Shown here: positions 56,516 through 64,000 of the stretch, in pieces | How the letters are laid out: each line of letters starts with the position of its first letter | Position numbering within the stretch: position 1 is the first letter of the stretch | Source: Caballeronia udeis | GTDB lineage: Bacteria; Pseudomonadota; Gammaproteobacteria; Burkholderiales; Burkholderiaceae | NCBI RefSeq assembly: GCF_001544555.2 | Contig: NZ_FCOK02000013.1 | Coordinates: 1 to 64,000, forward strand | Reading direction: 5' to 3' | Length of the DNA stretch: 64,000 nucleotides | Notes under the pieces: generated by a model | Told to the model about the DNA's origin: nothing | Databases searched by the model: none | What the model saw: only the letters and a program-made list of their open reading frames with translations | Made by a program: the position numbers and the translations under genes

Positions 56516-56580
56516 CGTTCAAGACGCACCCTGGGTTCAATCGTGACACTGGACCACCTACTTGAAGGAGGTCTGGATTC

Positions 56581-57381
56581 ATGGATGCATATGTACACGG
56601 TTATCACCCGGACGAGAACGAGCGCCTGAAAAACCAGGCGCAAACGCTAACCGGGTTGCTGCACTTCGACACGGTTTATCCTGCCGGGCACACGGTGCTG
56701 GAGGCGGGATGTGGCGTTGGCGCGCAGACAGTGGCGCTGGCTGCGCGCAGTCCGGACGCACGATTTACCTCCATCGACATCCGTTCGGAGTCCATTGACG
56801 CCGCGCGGCAAAGGACCCGCGCGGCGGGACTGACGAATGTCACGTTCGAGCAAGCCGATATTTTTTCGCTACCGTTCGAAGCCGAGTCTTTCGATCACGT
56901 TTTTGTCTGTTTCGTGCTGGAACATCTCGAGCAGCCAATGGAAGCGCTTGAGCGGCTTAAACGCTTGCTCAAGCCGGGCGGCACCATCACGATCATAGAA
57001 GGGGACCACGGCTCGACGTATTTTCATCCGGACAGCCCGGCGGCTCGTGCGGCCATTCAGTGCCAAATCACATTGCAAGAGCAGGCGGGCGGCAATGCGC
57101 TTATTGGCAGGCAGTTATATCCGCTGATGAACGCGGCCGGTTTTAGCCAGGTTCGCGTGTCGCCGCGCATGGTGTACGCGGACTCGAGCCGGCCCGATCT
57201 GGTGGATGGATTCACACGGAAAACCTTCACCGCAATGATCGAGGGCGTGCGCGCACCAGCGGTATCTGCCGGCCTGATCGAACCGGACGATTTCGATAAG
57301 GGCATCATGGATCTTCATCGGACCACGCTGGACGATGGCGTGTTTTGCTACACGTTCTTTAAGGGCGTGGGGAAGAGGTGA
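56581..57381 (+). CDS. SAM-dependent methyltransferase
   Basis: A 266-residue class I methyltransferase. Motif I is VLEAGCGVGAQTVALA, the acidic end of strand 2 is FTSIDIRSES, motif II region FDHVFVCFVLEHLEQP and motif III LKPGGTITIIEGDHGS. The acceptor is unknown; the sequence resembles ubiquinone/menaquinone-type and secondary-metabolite methylases. A GAAGGAGG ribosome site lies about 10 nt before the ATG. Confidence 0.88.
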   Translation: MDAYVHGYHPDENERLKNQAQTLTGLLHFDTVYPAGHTVLEAGCGVGAQTVALAARSPDARFTSIDIRSESIDAARQRTRAAGLTNVTFEQADIFSLPFEAESFDHVFVCFVLEHLEQPMEALERLKRLLKPGGTITIIEGDHGSTYFHPDSPAARAAIQCQITLQEQAGGNALIGRQLYPLMNAAGFSQVRVSPRMVYADSSRPDLVDGFTRKTFTAMIEGVRAPAVSAGLIEPDDFDKGIMDLHRTTLDDGVFCYTFFKGVGKR

Positions 57382-57444
57382 AATCGGTTGGGGGCAATGC
57401 AAGGCTGCCACCGGGTTTGGTGCTTCGATGGCCGCCTGGATTAC

Positions 57445-57822
57445 CTACTTGACCGTGAAGCTGTAATGCCCCTGGGTGCGGTGCCCGTCGTCGGCGACTG
57501 CAATCCAGGCAACCGAATAAACGCCGGGCGTCAATGCATTCAGTGTGACCGACATGTGTTTCTTGTCCGCTGGATCGACCACGGACTTGGCGCTGGTGAC
57601 CGGTTTGCCCTGGGCATCGGTGACCGTGATCGAACTGAACGCGGGCTCGAGTCCATCGTCGAATTCAATCGCCACTTCCTTTTGCGAAGTCGATACGGTG
57701 GCTCCCGCGCCCGGCTCCTGGTGTTGTGGATACGCATGCGCGTGAGCAAGGGGCGCACTTGCAAGAGCGGCGGCAGCGATCAACGTGCGCACGATGATGG
57801 AGTTCATAAGAGTGATTTTCAT
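57445..57822 (-). CDS. copC: CopC-domain periplasmic copper protein
   Basis: A 125-residue precursor: signal peptide ending ASAPLAHAHAYP, then the CopC beta sandwich (QHQEPGAGATVSTSQKEVAI, LTPGVYSVAWIAVADDGHRT followed by QGHYSFTV). The N-terminal His of the mature protein (HAYPQHQEP) and His in DDGHR/QGHYS are the expected Cu(II) ligands. No CopD membrane partner follows. Its ATG overlaps the stop of the outer-membrane protein gene by 4 bp. Confidence 0.88.
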   Translation of the reverse strand: MKITLMNSIIVRTLIAAAALASAPLAHAHAYPQHQEPGAGATVSTSQKEVAIEFDDGLEPAFSSITVTDAQGKPVTSAKSVVDPADKKHMSVTLNALTPGVYSVAWIAVADDGHRTQGHYSFTVK

Positions 57823-58742
57823 GGATTGAAGAGCGGCTTGCCGACAGAGTCAGGGAAGATATCGTCGAAATACAGATGTGCTTGAAGCAGGATGCCGACG
57901 TGGTTGCCGGTCGCTCGATTGACCGGAATCTGCGCTTCTATACCTAGCTGGCCATAGCGGTTGAGCCAGATGAAACCGGGATTGATGGTTCCCGTTGTAT
58001 GGCCGGAGCACGGACCGGCGGTGCACGTATTCATCGGGAATTCGACCACCGGAATCAGGTTGGCGAATGGCTGCGGCAAGCCAAGGTCTTTCACTTGCTG
58101 CTGCAGATACGGAATGCTGTACTGGATCGTCGTGCCCCAGTCGAGCGAGTTCGGTGACGATCGCGACGTTGTCAGGTTCGGTCCGATTTCACCCGTGATC
58201 GCGAATGGTTTCAGGAAACCGAGACTGGCGGGAAGGTCGCCGAACCCCTTGCCGAAATAGACCGTCGGCGTGATGGTGGAAGACGAATCGCCAATCGCGC
58301 GGGCACCCGTTCCACCCAGGTCCGCGAGCACGCCTACCGAGGCCATGAACTCATGGCGAGGGTTCGAGTACGCCAGATACTTCAGGCCAAGCGTGACGTT
58401 GTCGAAGCCCTTTGCCGAGCCGCCGTTGGGCGCGTTCTGCGTCACGTAGGCACTGGCAATGCTGAACGCCAGGTTCGATGTAATCAGCTTGTCCCATTCG
58501 AACGAGGCCGTGTTGACGTTCATGTTGTCGCCGTCGTCGGTCGGGCTTTTGATGTGGCCGTACTGGAAGTCGAATTCATCGCCGACACCGGGATCGTCTA
58601 CGGCCATCGTCGCCGGGAAGACCCGGTCGCCGACAACCGCGTGCGCCCAGGCGCCGGATGAACCCGCAAGGCAGGCGGCGCCGGCCGCCCACATAAGAGC
58701 GGCGCGTGCAGGCGCCACGTGCCGCTTGAGAAGCGTACGCAT
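57819..58742 (-). CDS. Predicted outer-membrane beta-barrel protein
   Basis: A 307-residue precursor with a clear signal peptide (end GSSGAWAHAVVGDRVFPATM). The mature part is rich in alternating strands (FEWDKLITSNLAFSIASAYV, VTLGLKYLAYSNPRHEFMAS, TIQYSIPYLQQQV) and ends near FDDIFPDSVG, as in channel or meta-pathway type barrels. I cannot name the family. It is coupled to copC downstream and follows a DUF2946 gene, so a role in metal handling is inferred from context only. Confidence 0.72.
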   Translation of the reverse strand: MRTLLKRHVAPARAALMWAAGAACLAGSSGAWAHAVVGDRVFPATMAVDDPGVGDEFDFQYGHIKSPTDDGDNMNVNTASFEWDKLITSNLAFSIASAYVTQNAPNGGSAKGFDNVTLGLKYLAYSNPRHEFMASVGVLADLGGTGARAIGDSSSTITPTVYFGKGFGDLPASLGFLKPFAITGEIGPNLTTSRSSPNSLDWGTTIQYSIPYLQQQVKDLGLPQPFANLIPVVEFPMNTCTAGPCSGHTTGTINPGFIWLNRYGQLGIEAQIPVNRATGNHVGILLQAHLYFDDIFPDSVGKPLFNP

Positions 58743-58854
58743 CGTGTTTTTCCTTTGTCATGGTCATTGTGAGCGCGCTATTGAACGCCGTCGCGTTGGG
58801 TACGCGACGGCGTCGTGCCGCTGTCTGCGGCACGAGCGATAGGCACGAAATGGC

Positions 58855-59235
58855 TCAGGAAACGACAGGAGGCGCGCGAGGCTGGGCGGCAATGAAAAGC
58901 GGCAACGCGCGAACGGCTGCGCGTACCACGGGAAGCGGAGCAGCAGTCACCGACACGGCGGCGGCAAAGGCCACCGTCGAACCGGTCAGGACAGGAAAGT
59001 GAGCGAGCAGGCCGCAATAAGCGCAAGCCTGCCAGTGCAGCGCACCGGAATGCGAGGAAGAGTCGCTGTTGCCCGCTTCACTGAAGGCCGGGTCAGCGGA
59101 GCAATACGTGCTGAGCGCCTGGCCCAGCCGGTCATGCGAGGCTAGCGCATGCGAGACCGTCGGCGCGATCGAAGTCATCAGGATTGCAAGCAATCCCAGG
59201 ATACTTCCGATCTTCAGTAAGCGACGGCGGAACAT
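58855..59235 (-). CDS. DUF2946 family protein
   Basis: A 126-residue protein with an N-terminal membrane helix (IGSILGLLAILMTSIAPTVS), a central Cys/His segment (YCSADP, HWQACAYCGLLAHFPVL) and a second hydrophobic stretch. The CAYC-x4-H arrangement is the DUF2946 hallmark and looks like a metal site. The family often sits next to copper resistance or TonB-receptor genes. It is the first gene of the set DUF2946, barrel protein, CopC. Confidence 0.82.
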   Translation of the reverse strand: MFRRRLLKIGSILGLLAILMTSIAPTVSHALASHDRLGQALSTYCSADPAFSEAGNSDSSSHSGALHWQACAYCGLLAHFPVLTGSTVAFAAAVSVTAAPLPVVRAAVRALPLFIAAQPRAPPVVS

Positions 59236-59839
59236 GCTGTGATGAGCACCGGACGGTCGATGATATTGGGCCGATTATGCCACGCGTCATGGCTGCAACT
59301 TCGGTGTTTTTCTGGCCTGGCTGGATGGCCGGTTAAGCCGTCTGCGAACAACTGAAACTCCTGGGCGAAGTATCAACGCCGCTGAAAAGCAGCGGTCATG
59401 TTAACGGCTAAGGGAGCGTCGAAACTGCCAGCAATTTTTACTTTTTCCTTTCGAACTTTCGACATGACACGGATTCCGGTCAAGCAGGAAAGATGCGTCC
59501 TGGGCGTCGTGAATATTGACGCTTTGCATATTTCCTTTTGACGGACTGGCGCCTTGGTAATTCGCCGCCCTCCGCGCGTTAGCTACCACACCAGTCTTAT
59601 TCCTCTGTTGCGGCTTACCCGCTAACGCCTCGCCTGACGAGGCGGCACAACAGGCCGGCTGCCCAGCTCGGCTCCCCGCACGGATAAATCCGCAAGCCTT
59701 CCGAACACCCCCGCGCCCCGCCTGGCTTTCCTCGCGTCTTTACGCTTTATTTATATCCTCGCCAGCTCTCTTGTCCGGCCGTTTACGCGCGATCAACTAA
59801 CCTTCAGCACGTCCAAATCCGCTACGGGAGATCAAAACA
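59236..59839. other. 604-bp intergenic region before kdp operon
   Basis: No credible gene on either strand. The left part should hold the promoter of the copper-type cluster. The right part is the kdp control region with the T-rich direct repeat listed separately. A C-rich stretch lies at about 59640-59730. Confidence 0.45.
59739..59755 (+). promoter_or_regulatory. Candidate KdpE-type T-rich direct repeat
   Basis: TTTACGCTTTATTTATA resembles the T-rich KdpE site of the E. coli kdp promoter. It lies about 85 bp before the first small gene of the operon. No kdpDE genes are visible because the window ends inside kdpB. Confidence 0.4.
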
Positions 59840-59944
59840 ATGGACCTGCTATATATCGCCGGCATCATCGCCTTCTGGGCATTGTGCGCGGCCCTGACCA
59901 TCGGTTGCGACAAATTGCGTCGCGCTCCGGGAGGTCGCCCATGA
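59840..59944 (+). CDS. 34-residue membrane microprotein before kdpF
   Basis: A small gene with one membrane helix (LLYIAGIIAFWALCAALTIG) and a basic end (CDKLRRAPGGRP). GGGAG lies 10 nt before the ATG. Its stop overlaps the kdpF start (ATGA), the same coupling seen between kdpF and kdpA, so it is very probably translated. I do not know a named family. By position it could be a second lipid-like stabiliser of the KdpFABC complex, like KdpF. Confidence 0.65.
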   Translation: MDLLYIAGIIAFWALCAALTIGCDKLRRAPGGRP

Positions 59945-60036
59945 CCACCTGGATGCTGTTACTGGCAGGTGCTTCGACTCTGCTCTTGTTCGTGTACCTC
60001 GTGTATGCACTATTGCGTGCGGAGGATCTGGAATGA
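59941..60036 (+). CDS. kdpF: KdpF subunit
   Basis: A 31-residue single-helix peptide (MLLLAGASTLLLFVYLVYAL, then LRAEDLE). The YLVYALLR-E end is the KdpF hallmark. KdpF stabilises the KdpFABC potassium pump in the membrane. It overlaps the upstream microprotein gene by 4 bp (59941-59944) and kdpA by 4 bp (60033-60036). Confidence 0.85.
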   Translation: MTTWMLLLAGASTLLLFVYLVYALLRAEDLE

Positions 60037-61841
60037 ACGCCAATACCACATTTCAAATGGGTTTTTATATCGTCGTGCTGATCGCGCTTGCGATTCCGCT
60101 CGGCCGATACATGACCTCCGTGCTCGACGGCTCGTCAGTCGTTGTCCGACGCATCGGCCGCCCGGTCGAAGCGCTGCTGTACAAGCTTGCAGGCGTGGAC
60201 GAAAAGTCCGAAATGTCGTGGAAGCACTACGCATTCGCCGTGCTGGCGTTCAACGCACTCGGCGTGCTCGTCGTGTTCGGATTCATGCGCTTGCAACAGT
60301 GGCTGCCGTCCAACCCGCAGGCTTTCGGTCCCATGACCCCGGACGCCGCGTTCAACACGGCAGTCAGCTTCGTGACCAACACGAACTGGCAAGACTACAC
60401 GCCTGAGTCCACTGCAAGCTACCTGTCGCAGATGGTCGGCCTGACCGTGCAGAACTTCTTCTCGGCCGCGACCGGCATTGCTGTTGTCGTCGCGCTGATC
60501 CGCGGCTTCGCACGTCATACCGCAACGACCATCGGCAACTTCTGGGTCGACATCACGCGCATCACGCTGTACATCCTTGCGCCGATTGCGACGGTCATCG
60601 CGCTGGTGTTCGTGAGCCAGGGTGCGATCCAGAACTTCGAGTCGTACCAGGATGTCGCCACGCTGCAAGTGACGACTTACCAAACGCCGAAGACCGACGC
60701 GCAGGGCAATGCGGTCAAGGATGCCAAGGGCAATCCGGTGATGGTGGACAACAAGGCCGACAAGCAGACGATCGCCATGGGCCCGGTTGCCTCGCAGGAA
60801 GCCATCAAGATGCTCGGCACGAATGGAGGCGGATTCTTTAACGCCAACTCCGCGCATCCGTACGAAAACCCGACGCCGTTCTCCAACTTCGTCCAGATGA
60901 TCGTGATGCTCGTCATTCCGGCGGCGTTGTGCGTGGTGTTCGGACGCATGGTGGGCGACAAGCGGCAGGGCTACGCAATCCTCGCTGCAATGACGATTGC
61001 ATTCGGTATCGCGTGTTGGGGTGAGATCTCGTTCGAGCAGGCCGGCAATCCGCTGTTCACGTCGCTGCATGTCGATCAAAGCGCATCCGCAATGCAGTCA
61101 GGCGGCAACACCGAAGGCAAGGAAACACGCTTTGGTATTGCGCAGTCGGGCATCTTCACGGTCGCCACCACGGCTGCATCGTGCGGTGCCGTGAACAACG
61201 CGCATGACTCGCTGACGCCTATGGGCGGCTTCGTACCGCTGTTGTTGATCCAGCTGGGTGAAGTGATCTTCGGCGGCGTAGGGTCCGGCTTATACGGGAT
61301 GCTCGTCTTCGCCATGCTCGCGGTGTTCGTCGCCGGCCTGATGATCGGCCGCACGCCTGAATACATCGGCAAGAAGATCGAGTCGTACGAGATGAAGATG
61401 GTGGCGATCGTCGTGTTGCTGACGCCGTTCCTGGTCCTGCTCGGTGCGTCGATTGGCGTGCTGACGACCGCGGGCACAGCGGGCATAGCCAACCCCGGGC
61501 CGCACGGATTCTCCGAGATTCTCTACGCCTATAGCTCTGCTGCCAACAACAACGGCAGCGCCTTCGCGGGCCTCACGGTCAGCACGCCGTTCTACAACAT
61601 CACGACCGGCATTGCCATGTGGTTTGGCCGCTTTGGTTCGATTATCCCGGTGCTGGCCATTGCCGGTGCGCTTGCCGCTAAAAAGCGTATTGCCACCACG
61701 GCCGGCAGCTTGCCGACCCACGGTCCGCTGTTCGTCGTGTTGCTGCTCGGCACAGTCGTGCTGGTGGGCGCACTGACGTATGTACCCGCGCTTGCGCTGG
61801 GTCCCGTGGTCGAGCATCTGATGATGCTCTCGGGCAAATAA
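60033..61841 (+). CDS. kdpA: Potassium-transporting ATPase subunit A
   Basis: The 602-residue K+-binding and translocating subunit of the high-affinity Kdp pump, related to potassium channels. Four pore-loop motifs are visible: SFVTNTNWQDY, GTNGGGFFNANSAHPYENP, ASCGAVNNAHDSLTPMGG and SAANNNGSAFAG. Ten membrane helices are expected. A loop at about 205-255 (TDAQGNAVKDAKGNPVMVDN) is longer than in E. coli (557 residues). It is translated with kdpF and followed by kdpB after 24 bp. Confidence 0.96.
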   Translation: MNANTTFQMGFYIVVLIALAIPLGRYMTSVLDGSSVVVRRIGRPVEALLYKLAGVDEKSEMSWKHYAFAVLAFNALGVLVVFGFMRLQQWLPSNPQAFGPMTPDAAFNTAVSFVTNTNWQDYTPESTASYLSQMVGLTVQNFFSAATGIAVVVALIRGFARHTATTIGNFWVDITRITLYILAPIATVIALVFVSQGAIQNFESYQDVATLQVTTYQTPKTDAQGNAVKDAKGNPVMVDNKADKQTIAMGPVASQEAIKMLGTNGGGFFNANSAHPYENPTPFSNFVQMIVMLVIPAALCVVFGRMVGDKRQGYAILAAMTIAFGIACWGEISFEQAGNPLFTSLHVDQSASAMQSGGNTEGKETRFGIAQSGIFTVATTAASCGAVNNAHDSLTPMGGFVPLLLIQLGEVIFGGVGSGLYGMLVFAMLAVFVAGLMIGRTPEYIGKKIESYEMKMVAIVVLLTPFLVLLGASIGVLTTAGTAGIANPGPHGFSEILYAYSSAANNNGSAFAGLTVSTPFYNITTGIAMWFGRFGSIIPVLAIAGALAAKKRIATTAGSLPTHGPLFVVLLLGTVVLVGALTYVPALALGPVVEHLMMLSGK

Positions 61842-61865
61842 GCGGTCACTGATACAGAGGAAAGT

Positions 61866-64000
<2,135 letters not shown>

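Overview
The window looks like a chromosomal segment from a Burkholderiaceae bacterium of the Paraburkholderia/Caballeronia/Burkholderia group. The grounds are high-GC codon use, gene families typical of that group and an N-type ATPase operon of the kind described in Burkholderia. I see no rRNA, tRNA, CRISPR array, transposase or phage gene.

Layout. 0-13.3 kb is mixed housekeeping: a molybdopterin oxidoreductase divergent from a MocR regulator, a chemoreceptor, a diguanylate cyclase, an AI-2E family permease and the cbpA/cbpM chaperone pair. 13.5-21.8 kb is a complete N-ATPase operon (atpD-C-Q-R-B-E-F-A-G) with an unusual NRAMP-like transporter attached at its 3' end. 22-41 kb is a stress and low-oxygen block: acetate permease and acetyl-CoA synthetase, four universal stress proteins, two zinc alcohol dehydrogenases, an oxygen-sensing Fnr, a NarL-type two-component system, a second sensor kinase, a receiver-only regulator, a CBS-BON protein, OmpW and a glutamate decarboxylase/antiporter pair. 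41-57.4 kb is redox and detoxification metabolism (old yellow enzyme, MDR reductases, SDRs, GST, P450) with LysR, MarR and AraC regulators. 57.4-59.2 kb is a small copper-type cluster (DUF2946, outer-membrane protein, CopC). 59.8-64 kb is the start of a kdp potassium-pump operon; kdpB is cut by the window edge.

Main result. Eight Fnr-type palindromes (TTGAY-N4-RTCAA or one mismatch) lie in about 16 kb (21895-37904), all between genes. For seven of them a plausible -10 hexamer lies 21-22 nt downstream, the geometry of a class II Fnr-activated promoter; the eighth has only a weak one. They precede the N-ATPase operon, acs-satP, three universal-stress-protein units, a zinc alcohol dehydrogenase, the CBS-BON gene and the glutamate decarboxylase system. 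The fnr gene inside the block encodes the four Fe-S cysteines and the E-xx-SR recognition helix expected to read these sites. I infer a self-contained anoxic-persistence regulon combining ATP-driven ion pumping, acetate and alcohol metabolism, acid resistance and stress proteins. It resembles the low-oxygen-activated (lxa) locus known from Burkholderia cenocepacia, but the N-ATPase, acs-satP and gad units look like regulon members worth testing.

Other points: a b-delta fusion in AtpF, a two-carboxylate rotor c subunit, a structured leader with an anti-Shine-Dalgarno-like segment before the CBS-BON gene, an extra 34-residue membrane microprotein before kdpF, and eight short tandem duplications (10-14 bp) confined to non-coding DNA or gene ends.
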